Assembly (NCBI GenBank): GCA_905235085.1
Contig: CAJOKD010000019.1
Location: forward strand, 23,219-87,218
Reading direction: 5' to 3'
DNA from: an uncultured Bacteroidales bacterium
GTDB taxonomy: Bacteria; Bacteroidota; Bacteroidia; Bacteroidales; UBA932
DNA length: 64,000 nucleotides
The notes under the pieces were generated by a model that saw nothing but the letters and a program-made list of their open reading frames with translations, was not told where the DNA came from and searched no databases. Of this stretch, positions 16,329-24,043 are shown one piece after another. The position numbers and the translations under genes were made by a program. Every line of letters starts with the position of its first letter. Positions within the stretch are counted from its first letter, which is position 1.

Positions 16329-17666
16329 ATGGTAGCACTCATCAAGACCCTGCAAGTCATCCTCGCACTTTCCATCCTCATCATCATCCACGAATTCGGT
16401 CATTTCCTGTTCGCGAAGATGTTCGGGATCCGGGTGGAGAAATTCTTCCTGTTCTTCGACGTGGGCGGGACGAAGCTGTTCAGTACCAAGGGCAAATGGT
16501 TCACCAAACTCTGTCCGAAGGCTGCATCCTGGCAGACTGAATATGGCATCGGCTGGCTGCCTCTGGGCGGCTATTGCAAGATCTGCGGGATGATCGACGA
16601 GAGCATGGACCTGGAGTCCATGAAGAAGGATCCCCAGCCTTGGGAGTTCCGCACCAAGCCAGCCTGGCAGCGCCTGCTGGTGATGTGCGGGGGCGTCCTG
16701 TTCAATTTCATATTCGCCATAATAGCCTATATCTCCATCCTGGCGATCTGGGGCAGCGGCTACATCGAGAACGAGGGCAACGCCATCTACACCGATGAGC
16801 TCGGAATGGAGATGGGCTTCCGCAACGGAGACCGCATCATCAAGATGGACGACTATGTTCCTGAGAATTTCGGTATGTTGCAGGCCGACCTGGCCAGGAG
16901 AGGGATCGAAAAGGTGACCGTCCTGCGTGACGGGGACACCTTGGACCTCTACATCGACCGCTCAATGATCGGAGACTTCATGAACGATCCGAACGTATTC
17001 GACCTCGCAGTGCCTTTCGTCATAGATTCGGTGATGAAAGCCTCCCCGAACTATTCCTGCGGCCTTGTCCATGGTGACAGGATAGTGGCATTGGACAGTG
17101 TCAACACCCCGTTCGTGCAGGATTCAAGGAGCTACCTTGCCTCGGTACAGGGAGACACAGTAATGGCTACGGTCCTCCGCGGTGCCGACACCCTCAGCAT
17201 CCCTATGGCGGTCGACACCTCCGGAAGGCTGGGAGTTTACATGCAGGTCCCGGGAATCAAGACCAAGGAATATTCAGTCGCGAGCGCCATCCCGGCAGGT
17301 TTCAAACTGACCTTCGAAACGATCGGAGGATATCTCCGCGACCTCAAGCTGGTTGCTTCGCCGAGCACCAAGGCTTATGAGTCCGTAGGGAGCTTCATCG
17401 CCATCGGACAGGTATTCCCTGCAACATGGGACTGGTACAGGTTCGTGAATATCCTGGCCCTTCTGTCCATAATGCTGGGAGTGATGAACCTCCTGCCAAT
17501 TCCGGGACTGGACGGAGGACACATCGTCTTCTGCCTGTACGAGATGGTCACCGGGCGGAAGCCAAGCGACAAATTCCTGGAGATAGCCCAGATCATAGGC
17601 ATGCTCCTTCTATTCCTACTGATGTTCCTCGCCTTCGGAAACGACATCCGCAGGCTCATCCATTGA
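16329..17666 (+). CDS. rseP: RIP metalloprotease RseP (site-2 protease family)
   Basis: An intramembrane zinc protease of 445 residues. The first transmembrane helix carries HEFGH (21-25). Two PDZ-like regions occupy the middle, and the C-terminal membrane segment has the third-ligand motif LPIPGLDGGH. In other bacteria RseP cleaves anti-sigma factors after a first periplasmic cut; the substrate here is unknown. Linkage to dxr is widespread in bacteria and supports the call. Confidence 0.93.
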   Translation: MVALIKTLQVILALSILIIIHEFGHFLFAKMFGIRVEKFFLFFDVGGTKLFSTKGKWFTKLCPKAASWQTEYGIGWLPLGGYCKICGMIDESMDLESMKKDPQPWEFRTKPAWQRLLVMCGGVLFNFIFAIIAYISILAIWGSGYIENEGNAIYTDELGMEMGFRNGDRIIKMDDYVPENFGMLQADLARRGIEKVTVLRDGDTLDLYIDRSMIGDFMNDPNVFDLAVPFVIDSVMKASPNYSCGLVHGDRIVALDSVNTPFVQDSRSYLASVQGDTVMATVLRGADTLSIPMAVDTSGRLGVYMQVPGIKTKEYSVASAIPAGFKLTFETIGGYLRDLKLVASPSTKAYESVGSFIAIGQVFPATWDWYRFVNILALLSIMLGVMNLLPIPGLDGGHIVFCLYEMVTGRKPSDKFLEIAQIIGMLLLFLLMFLAFGNDIRRLIH

Positions 17667-17685
17667 TAATCATTTTTCCGAGAAT

Positions 17686-19038
17686 ATGAAAAGACGGACT
17701 TTCATCAAGGGTACCGCACTGATGGTTGCAGCCGCAGGGGCCTCGAATGCGCTTAAGGCTGCAGAAACGATTGGTAATCAGACTGGTTCCGGCTCTTCCA
17801 ACGAAGAATCCGACGGCAAGCTGATTATATCCGACCCAATGCTCCAGAATTACGCCGAGACTTCAATGGGAATCTCCTTCGGAGTCAGCGCCCTGACCAA
17901 CGGCTATGTCCTGGTCGGGGAGCAGCCTGACCTCAGCGATGCCGTCAAGGTGAAGAGCGGCGGATTCAAGATGACCGAGATCAGCGACAAGGTCGTCCAG
18001 GTGAGGCTCACCGGCCTGAAGCCGGCCACCAAGTACTATTACCGCACCGGTGGCGACAGGATAAACTACATCGCCGGGAACAAGATCAAGATCCTTGGGA
18101 ACGAGGAGGATCCCAAGATCCACAGCTTCACTACGGCCGGTAAGGCTGCCAAGGCTCATTTCTGCGTCATCAACGATACCCACGTCCACTGGGATGCAAT
18201 CGGGAGGGCCTGGGACAAGATCGCCGCGATCTCGCCTTCCTGCGTGGTCTGGAACGGAGATGCTTCGAATGTAGAAGAGACCATCGAAAAGCAGATCAGG
18301 ATATTCATAAAGCCGGACATTGACAGGAAGGACTACGCCTCCGAGATTCCGTATTTGTTCTGCCCTGGCAACCACGACGACCGTGGAATGGCGAACAGGC
18401 ATTTGGAAAAGGTGTGGATGTTCCGCCAGCCTGAGGAAAGGTCTTCAAGGGACTGGGACCTCGGACGCAATTTCGCTGTCAGGATGGGCGACATTGCGAT
18501 GATAGGTCTTGACACTGCCGAGGATAAGCTGGACACGAATCCTCGGTACGCTTTCCTGTTCAAGAGCGAGCCTTACCGTGAGGCCCAGGTCGCCTGGCTG
18601 GAGGACGCCCTCAAGCAGAAGGAAATCGCCTCCGCCCCTTACCTGGTGGCGTTCTGCCATATTCCTCTGTTCGATGATGATCCGACTCACAATCCGGGCG
18701 ACATAGCGCCTGCCGACACCGACCCTCGGTACAAGCATACCTTCGCGCTTTGGCAGAGGACCTGCGCCAAGCTCTGGGGGCCTGCTCTGCAGAAGGCCGG
18801 ATGCCAGCTGCTCATCACCGCGCATCAGCACAAATACCGCTACGATGCTCCTACGGCGGACCGCTGCTGGGCGCAGATAGTTGGCGGCGGCCCTGAGCTC
18901 AAGGAAGAGGTCTATCCTACCGTCATCGAAGGCGAAGTCGTCGACGGGGCCCTCAAGGTCACCGTCCACAACCTCCTCAACGGAGAGGTCCAGGACACCT
19001 TCACCTTCAAACCGCGGAAGAAAGGGAAGAGGAAGTAG
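17686..19038 (+). CDS. Exported calcineurin-like metallophosphoesterase
   Basis: A 450-residue exported enzyme. The N-terminus MKRRTFIKGTALMVAAAG has a twin-arginine followed by a hydrophobic run, so Tat export is likely. A fibronectin-like N-terminal domain (about 50-140) precedes the phosphoesterase domain, which has NDTHVH, NGDASN, GNHDD, CHIPLF and AHQHK, the five blocks that build the two-metal site. The domain order resembles purple acid phosphatases. The substrate is unknown. It lies 19 bp after rseP. Confidence 0.85.
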   Translation: MKRRTFIKGTALMVAAAGASNALKAAETIGNQTGSGSSNEESDGKLIISDPMLQNYAETSMGISFGVSALTNGYVLVGEQPDLSDAVKVKSGGFKMTEISDKVVQVRLTGLKPATKYYYRTGGDRINYIAGNKIKILGNEEDPKIHSFTTAGKAAKAHFCVINDTHVHWDAIGRAWDKIAAISPSCVVWNGDASNVEETIEKQIRIFIKPDIDRKDYASEIPYLFCPGNHDDRGMANRHLEKVWMFRQPEERSSRDWDLGRNFAVRMGDIAMIGLDTAEDKLDTNPRYAFLFKSEPYREAQVAWLEDALKQKEIASAPYLVAFCHIPLFDDDPTHNPGDIAPADTDPRYKHTFALWQRTCAKLWGPALQKAGCQLLITAHQHKYRYDAPTADRCWAQIVGGGPELKEEVYPTVIEGEVVDGALKVTVHNLLNGEVQDTFTFKPRKKGKRK

Positions 19039-19077
19039 GCGGAAGCGAAATGCGAAGCCTATAAACATATGAAAAAC

Positions 19078-19108
19078 TTTGTAAATGATATATTTTTATA
19101 TATCTTTA
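19078..19108 (+). promoter_or_regulatory. Promoter of hicAB
   Basis: TTTG at 19078-19081 and TATCTTTA at 19101-19108 are separated by 19 bp, close to the Bacteroidota pattern TTTG-N19-TAnnTTTG. It ends 21 bp before the hicA ATG in an AT-rich stretch. Confidence 0.6.
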
Positions 19109-19129
19109 CGCAACTAAACAGGAACAACT

Positions 19130-19324
19130 ATGAGAACAATCAAAGTCCGCAAAGTGATAAAACTCTTGCAACAGGACGGCTGGGAAATCGTAAGGGTTAA
19201 AGGAGATCACAGGCAGTTTAAATGCAGGGACAAACCGGGGACGGTGACAGTCAGCGGGAAACTCAACGACGACGTCGATCCCTTTCTCCTAAACAGCATA
19301 TGGAAACAAGCAGGTTGGAAATAA
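19130..19324 (+). CDS. hicA: HicA toxin, double-stranded RNA-binding fold mRNA interferase
   Basis: A 64-residue protein with the HicA layout: an N-terminal helix KVIKLLQQDGW, then VKGDHRQFK with the catalytic His, and a C-terminal strand. HicA cleaves mRNA and is silenced by HicB. It has its own promoter upstream and is followed after 20 bp by hicB, the usual toxin-first order. Confidence 0.9.
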   Translation: MRTIKVRKVIKLLQQDGWEIVRVKGDHRQFKCRDKPGTVTVSGKLNDDVDPFLLNSIWKQAGWK

Positions 19325-19344
19325 TAGAATAAATGATCTAGACA

Positions 19345-19749
19345 ATGAATAATATGAAAATACTGATAGACTGGGTTCCGGACAACTTTGCGGCAGCTCC
19401 GGTCAATGATGAGATAGCCTGCATTGCCACAGGAGAATCACTCGAAGAAGTCAAGAAGAATATTATTGATGCTCTGGAGTTCCATATGGAAGGCCTTGTC
19501 GAAAATGGTGAAGCTATCCCTGAGGAATTCCGCAGCGGAATGCCTCCAGAGTTCATCCTGACGACCAGGGCGCAACTGAAGTATTGCGACCTGTACATTA
19601 CCCGCAAGGCTCTTGCCAAGGAAACAGGTATCAACGAGCGGCAACTCAGCCATTACGCCAACGGGCTGCGCCACCCCAGGCCAGCGATGAGGCTCCGGAT
19701 CTCAGAAGGTATCCGCGCCATCCGCGACCGACTCGGCGTCGTTCTTTAA
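19345..19749 (+). CDS. hicB: HicB antitoxin with C-terminal helix-turn-helix
   Basis: A 134-residue antitoxin. The N-terminal partial RNase H-like domain (about 1-70) contains the family segment ATGESLEEVKKNIIDALEFH. The C-terminal helix-turn-helix (about 90-134) reads ALAKETGINERQLSHYANG and should bind the hicAB promoter for autorepression. The first Met or Met4 could start it. It directly follows hicA. Confidence 0.9.
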   Translation: MNNMKILIDWVPDNFAAAPVNDEIACIATGESLEEVKKNIIDALEFHMEGLVENGEAIPEEFRSGMPPEFILTTRAQLKYCDLYITRKALAKETGINERQLSHYANGLRHPRPAMRLRISEGIRAIRDRLGVVL

Positions 19750-19759
19750 TGACTATAAT

Positions 19760-20075
19760 ATGGACAAGATAATAGCAATCATTGAAAGGGCGTCAGACGG
19801 GACTTATGCCGTTTACTGCAAGGACCAGATCTTCTCCGGTGCCGGATCCTCCATCGAGGAAGCCAAGAAAGACATGGTGGTCCAGATGGCCTTCTATAAG
19901 GACACCGCTTTGAAAGAGGGCTTCAAGTACCCCGCCTTCCTTGACGAAATGTTCGAGATTGAATACACAATTGCGGGCATATCTCCACGGCACTAAACCC
20001 CGCAAGACGCAGGCGGACCGCATCAGATCCGGATTCAGCACCTTGTACCACGACCTCGGCAGCGCGATGGTGTGA
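19760..20075 (+). pseudogene. Decayed second HicB antitoxin
   Basis: From 19760 a 78-residue frame reads a clear HicB N-terminal domain (MDKIIAIIERASDGTYAVYC, SSIEEAKKDM) but stops soon after AGISPRH. A different frame 15 bases downstream reads RKTQADRIRSGFSTLYHDLG and stops at 20075, which is the normal end of a HicB helix-turn-helix. The linker and central HTH are missing and the frames no longer join. It therefore looks like a hicB copy with internal deletions. The truncated N-terminal domain could still be translated. Confidence 0.6.
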
Positions 20076-20219
20076 ATGCTGGCCGAGTTCGTGGTTCATT
20101 CACTAACGAAAAAATGCCCGGCCCCGCCGAGCATCCTTCTCTATTCTGTCCACCCTGTGTACTCCGCCCACCGGATTCCCGTTCTCTGAGATTTGCTAAA
20201 GAAAGAATAACCCTTGTAT

Positions 20220-21362
20220 TTAGGACAGGGCATTGCATCCCGCAGTTATGTCGAAATAAACCTCCATTTCTTTCGGCTTCTTATCCTGGGCGGACTTTAC
20301 TTCAAAGCAAAGCCGGTCCAGTTTCTTATCGCCCACGCTTATCAGATGCTGGGCAATCATCTTCGATTCCAGATTCTTCAGTTGGAACAAGATGTCGGAA
20401 ATGACATACTCAAGGTGGACGTATCCGTCAGTCTCGGTGATCACGATGGGATGCTCCTTGTCTTTTCCTATATGGAATTCGCAGTCCTCTTTATCAATCA
20501 ATTCTGAGATATCTATCTTGTTGTCATAGAAAATGCGGGATGCGCCAATAGCATCGCCCAGATCTTCAATATCGAAATTGTACCTAATTATTCCTGTTGC
20601 CACCATTCGGTCAACCTCAGTTCTGGCCGCCACCCTCGGATTGGGCTGCTGGACATTGATATTCGCCGGCCATCCGAAAACCCAGGCCTCAAGGTTTCTG
20701 ACATCTACACCTACCTCGCGGGCAGTCTCACACATCAGCTCGCAGTAGTCATAATAGACATCCTCGAACTTTGTTGACTCAGCATAAGTCACTGTATTGT
20801 CAACAGGGAGATAGTAGAAGAACGGATTCCGTCCTGCTTCCGGCATCAAAGCAAAATGCACAGGCTGCATATTCTCATCATAAATCAGAGGACGATTGTT
20901 TAAATCCATATCAAAGGTAAGGAAGTAAAGCAACTTAGTGAAGTAGCTGGGGCCAATGCCATAGAAATAGTTTTCACCTCCTCTCTTCAAGGACGCAATG
21001 GCACCTTCAATTCTCTCAATGTCGGTCTCGGAGTTGCGTAGCAGCGCAGCAAGTCTCTCCAGTTTGGGCATAGTTGTATTGCGGTCGTTGTTCAGGGCAA
21101 TTCCCTCAGCCTGAAAACGGCTGATCCCGCCCCACATGATAGTGGCCACGAAACCCTTGTATAGATCCTCACGGAAGAGTCTGACTACATCTTCACGAGA
21201 CAATTCAGCAGGGAGATTCCGGACAACCTCTGCAAAATCGCCATCAGTGGCTTCTGCTCTTCCGACAGGATTGGCGAACCTGCCTTCGCGCCAATGGATA
21301 GAGGGTTGGACATAGTTGTTGATGTCGTCGATGTGGGTTTTGATTAAGTTGATAAATGACAT
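20220..21362 (-). CDS. OGG-like helix-hairpin-helix protein
   Basis: A 380-residue protein not recognised by name. Residues around 130-150 read NYFYGIGPSYFTKLLYFL, a helix-hairpin-helix pattern (GIGPxxxxKLL) like that in 8-oxoguanine DNA glycosylases. It is followed by RPLIYDENM, where the family's Asp would fall. The C-terminal 80 residues are charged and unassigned. This suggests a base-excision-repair-like or DNA-binding role, by inference only. It is the last gene of a minus-strand run; the similar gene at 21457 lies 94 bp upstream. Confidence 0.6.
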   Translation of the reverse strand: MSFINLIKTHIDDINNYVQPSIHWREGRFANPVGRAEATDGDFAEVVRNLPAELSREDVVRLFREDLYKGFVATIMWGGISRFQAEGIALNNDRNTTMPKLERLAALLRNSETDIERIEGAIASLKRGGENYFYGIGPSYFTKLLYFLTFDMDLNNRPLIYDENMQPVHFALMPEAGRNPFFYYLPVDNTVTYAESTKFEDVYYDYCELMCETAREVGVDVRNLEAWVFGWPANINVQQPNPRVAARTEVDRMVATGIIRYNFDIEDLGDAIGASRIFYDNKIDISELIDKEDCEFHIGKDKEHPIVITETDGYVHLEYVISDILFQLKNLESKMIAQHLISVGDKKLDRLCFEVKSAQDKKPKEMEVYFDITAGCNALS

Positions 21363-21456
21363 AGTATAGGTATTATAACAATGTTAATTTTATTACCTGA
21401 AAACCAGGCAAACCTGATGAAGACCATTGCTCGGAAGAATCAGAGCTTAACCCATC

Positions 21457-22068
21457 CTACTCCCAAGGAAACATCTCGTGGTTCTGTTCCATCATGCTAC
21501 CGAGTTTCCAGAACACAGAGTCGAGAATCTTCATATATCCGATTCCCTGACAGTTGAATCGCTTGCGGAAACTTCCCACGATCGGATGGTCATTAAGCGA
21601 ACGATAGGTATCAATAATATCAAGATAGATGGAATGCTGGTGGTCCAGGCGTGTCTCATCAGGATTGAATGGTTTCTGGAACACCAGGCCGACCATTCGG
21701 TCATAAATCGGATACTCGGCGTCATCCAGGAGATTGAGCATCTTTGTCGCGAAAGAGAAATAAGACTTCCCCATTGCAGGCCTTAACTCTTCCGTCAACT
21801 GCCTCGCACCTACGCCAGTATATGTATTACTGAGCGATTCCATCTTGGAGAAGAATGCCGCCTTACCCTCCCCCGGAACTATCCCCATCCCATAGAAAGC
21901 AGAGAAAGCCCACTGGAACAAAGGGTTGCGACTGACATCCCCTTTCCGGAACTCATCCTTGAGGAAAGAATAAACCGCCACATTGGTAGCGAAATAAGCA
22001 TCTTCAAAAATCGAAGGGTCATTGGTTAAATAATAATCCAACAACCTGATAGCATTGTTATTAATCAT
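21457..22068 (-). CDS. Small OGG-like helix-hairpin-helix protein
   Basis: A 203-residue protein of unknown function. The centre reads KSYFSFATKMLNLLDDAEYP then IYDRMV. This is the same Phe-x-x-Lys-Met/Leu-Leu...Ile-Tyr-Asp arrangement as in the neighbour at 20220, so the two probably share the OGG-like fold and may derive from one family. No signal peptide or membrane segment is visible. It could act with its neighbour; nothing in the sequence gives a substrate. Confidence 0.55.
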   Translation of the reverse strand: MINNNAIRLLDYYLTNDPSIFEDAYFATNVAVYSFLKDEFRKGDVSRNPLFQWAFSAFYGMGIVPGEGKAAFFSKMESLSNTYTGVGARQLTEELRPAMGKSYFSFATKMLNLLDDAEYPIYDRMVGLVFQKPFNPDETRLDHQHSIYLDIIDTYRSLNDHPIVGSFRKRFNCQGIGYMKILDSVFWKLGSMMEQNHEMFPWE

Positions 22069-22154
22069 ACAGAATAAAATATTAAAAACTATTCTTCGGG
22101 CTCTTCATTTAATCATCTAGACTTTGAGGTCAAGCGTCTCAAGTGGCAACAAGA

Positions 22155-22208
22155 TTCACATCGGCTCTAATCTATGGGCTCAATAAACCCATTAATACCA
22201 GATTCCAG
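22155..22208 (+). repeat. Imperfect direct repeat, copy A
   Basis: This stretch aligns with 29135-29187 in the same orientation with one gap. Identity is strong in TTCACATcGGcTCtAAT and CAATAAAcCCAT and weaker between, about two thirds overall. It lies in the 247-bp non-coding gap between the genes at 21457 and 22316. The rest of that gap shows nothing I can assign. Confidence 0.35.
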
Positions 22209-22315
22209 GGTTTCTTCGTAAAACTCTCCCCTGCGGGTTTAAAACGATCGATGGACAGATACCACGCCGTCACATCGAAGAAATACTGTAATAAGCATGT
22301 CGCTTTGTTCCTGAG

Positions 22316-22993
22316 TTATCTCGATCTTTGCCATGTCCAGACAATATGATCAAGATGTCTGGCTGTCATATCAGGATAGCCATGCTCTCGGTAATACTCG
22401 ACCGCATTACGGAATAGCGTTTTAATCTGTTCTTTAGTCAAAGGATGCCCCACTGCAGTCTCAGAAAAGCGTGTTAGCCAAGTGTCCACTTTAACGCCAT
22501 CCTCGTCACCGGCAAGCATGAAGAAATAGTCTACAGCAACGTTCTGACCTTTGATACTCTTCAAAGCATTCTTCAAATCGTCACTTTCCTCGCATAAACG
22601 GTTAACATCTTGAAAAGTCTCAATTCCAAACCTTTGAAAGACTTTCAAATACTCAAGAAATGCTTCCGCTTTGAGGATGCCGTTTCTCGAACTGGTTTTC
22701 TGCTTATTTTTTAATGCTTTCGCAAGCCTATCCCCATCATATCCTTCCAGACGCTTGACAAGATCCGATATTTTTACCTGCTCCTCTACACTTGGGAGTT
22801 TGTGGGGATCAGGAGCAGTCCGGACAATCTTGGTCAAATCGCAGAATCTGTCAAGCAGTGGACTAACAACAGAATAATATCTCGCCTGTATAGAAAAGAC
22901 TGCATCTAAAGCACATAACCCGACACAGGAGTAATACTCCATGTCAGGAATAGGAGCTAATGCCCGGTCACAATGTCTTAGAAACAACTCCAT
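22316..22993 (-). CDS. Putative HhH-GPD-like protein
   Basis: About 225 residues from the ATG at 22993, chosen because it lies just after the upstream membrane-protein stop and homology-like sequence begins there (MELFLRHCDRALAPIPDMEY). The frame stays open further upstream but overlaps that gene. The segment LKSIKGQNVAVDYFFMLAGD then VKVDTWLTRF resembles the hairpin and following Asp of HhH-GPD DNA glycosylases. No iron-sulfur cysteine cluster is seen. Function unknown; it is the last gene of the SPFH-GYF2 cassette. Confidence 0.5.
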   Translation of the reverse strand: MELFLRHCDRALAPIPDMEYYSCVGLCALDAVFSIQARYYSVVSPLLDRFCDLTKIVRTAPDPHKLPSVEEQVKISDLVKRLEGYDGDRLAKALKNKQKTSSRNGILKAEAFLEYLKVFQRFGIETFQDVNRLCEESDDLKNALKSIKGQNVAVDYFFMLAGDEDGVKVDTWLTRFSETAVGHPLTKEQIKTLFRNAVEYYREHGYPDMTARHLDHIVWTWQRSR

Positions 22994-22997
22994 CTCG

Positions 22998-23357
22998 CTA
23001 CTTTTCTGTTGATTTTGCGCTGTACATTCCATAGATAACGCCCCAGGCGATAATAGCAAGAAGAAGAACGACAACAATGTAAATGTCAACCTTGTATTCA
23101 AAGCACGAGAATATGATGTTCGCAGCCGCAATTGCAAGGACCATAATCCAAGAAAAGACCTTGATATTAACGCCCCTGTTTGCATTTACATATTTCAATC
23201 CCATAGCAGGGATAATGACACTCGCTATAGAAACGAATCCAATCGCTAGAGAAATCCAATTCCTGCTCTCAGTTTCAGGCGCAATTATCTCACATACAAA
23301 CCCCAAGAGAACCGCAATAGCAAGGGCCAGTATGATTTTTATACCATCAATCTTCAT
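22998..23357 (-). CDS. Small four-helix membrane protein
   Basis: A 119-residue protein made almost entirely of four hydrophobic helices (about residues 5-25, 33-53, 65-85 and 88-110) with short charged loops and a Lys/Glu tail. No family is recognised. It sits one base from the GYF2 gene before it and 4 bp before the HhH-like gene, so it is part of the same transcript. Its likely role is in the membrane together with the SPFH and zinc-ribbon proteins, an inference from context. Confidence 0.6.
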   Translation of the reverse strand: MKIDGIKIILALAIAVLLGFVCEIIAPETESRNWISLAIGFVSIASVIIPAMGLKYVNANRGVNIKVFSWIMVLAIAAANIIFSCFEYKVDIYIVVVLLLAIIAWGVIYGMYSAKSTEK

Positions 23358-23358
23358 A

Positions 23359-23700
23359 TTACTTCATTTTAGCAAGGAAAAACAGTTTGTTAACCTCCGG
23401 GACCTGGGCAGCGGGTGCCCAAACACTCATGCCAGGTTTCCACACCAAGGTCTCGGGCGTCAAAAGATCATTCTGCACCAATTTTACTAACTCCTCATCG
23501 GAGAAAGGGCCAGCCTGCGTGCCGTCGACGGCAAGGTATGTCTGACTCTGCTCTTTTATTGGAGGCGGTGTAGGAGCGGTCCCCTGCTCATTCGGCTGAG
23601 GCATTACGCTATTGATCATTGCCGGCATCTGCTGAATCATTGACATTCCGATGCCTAATTCCATCATCTTTTCGATGAAGCTTCCGCTGTCTTCTGTCAT
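23359..23700 (-). CDS. GYF_2 domain protein with Met-rich N-terminus
   Basis: A 113-residue protein from the ATG at 23700, two bases after the upstream gene's stop. Residues 10-35 are Met-rich (MMELGIGMSMIQQMPAMINS), a proline linker follows, and the C-terminal half is a GYF_2 (DUF4339) domain: TYLAVDGTQAGPFSDEEL then TLVWKPGMSVW. GYF_2 domains are thought to bind proline-rich segments or act as adaptors. The same domain occurs in the next two upstream genes. Confidence 0.7.
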   Translation of the reverse strand: MTEDSGSFIEKMMELGIGMSMIQQMPAMINSVMPQPNEQGTAPTPPPIKEQSQTYLAVDGTQAGPFSDEELVKLVQNDLLTPETLVWKPGMSVWAPAAQVPEVNKLFFLAKMK

Positions 23701-23702
23701 AG

Positions 23703-24038
23703 CTAAATCATTGAGATAATGTGAAGACAATCTTTGATGAACTTCCATTCCGGCCAGCCTTGTGTCCAAATATAGAAGTCAGGAGTGATGGCTTCAGCCT
23801 TGAGCAAATCCCGGATTTGCGCCAAAGTAAATGGACCTCGTTGTTCGGTCCCAGCTGCAAGTACATACTGCTCTTGCTCCTTATTTTGGAAAACCGGGAG
23901 GACAACGTGCGGTTGAATGCCGAACTGCGGCACCTCGGTCTGCATTGCCTTGATGCTGTTCTTGGCCTGATCGGCCAAAGCTTGCCACTGATCTGAAGCA
24001 ACAAGCTTATCCAAAGTATTAAAATCTAACTGTCTCAT
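23703..24038 (-). CDS. Small GYF_2 domain protein
   Basis: 111 residues. The N-terminal half is helical (FNTLDKLVASDQWQALADQA). The C-terminal half is a GYF_2 domain: YVLAAGTEQRGPFTLAQI then YIWTQGWPEWKFI. There is no signal or membrane segment, so it is probably cytoplasmic and may be recruited by the SPFH protein encoded 5 bp upstream. Confidence 0.7.
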   Translation of the reverse strand: MRQLDFNTLDKLVASDQWQALADQAKNSIKAMQTEVPQFGIQPHVVLPVFQNKEQEQYVLAAGTEQRGPFTLAQIRDLLKAEAITPDFYIWTQGWPEWKFIKDCLHIISMI

Positions 24039-24043
24039 AGTAA

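Noticed and set aside
20072..20404. Plus-strand gene of 110 codons after the hicB remnant
   Set aside because: It overlaps the 3' end of the OGG-like gene antisense and its sequence has no domain-like character.
22143..22349. Small plus-strand gene of 68 codons in the non-coding gap
   Set aside because: It runs into the 3' end of the gene at 22316, has no promoter or homology features, and contains repeat copy A.
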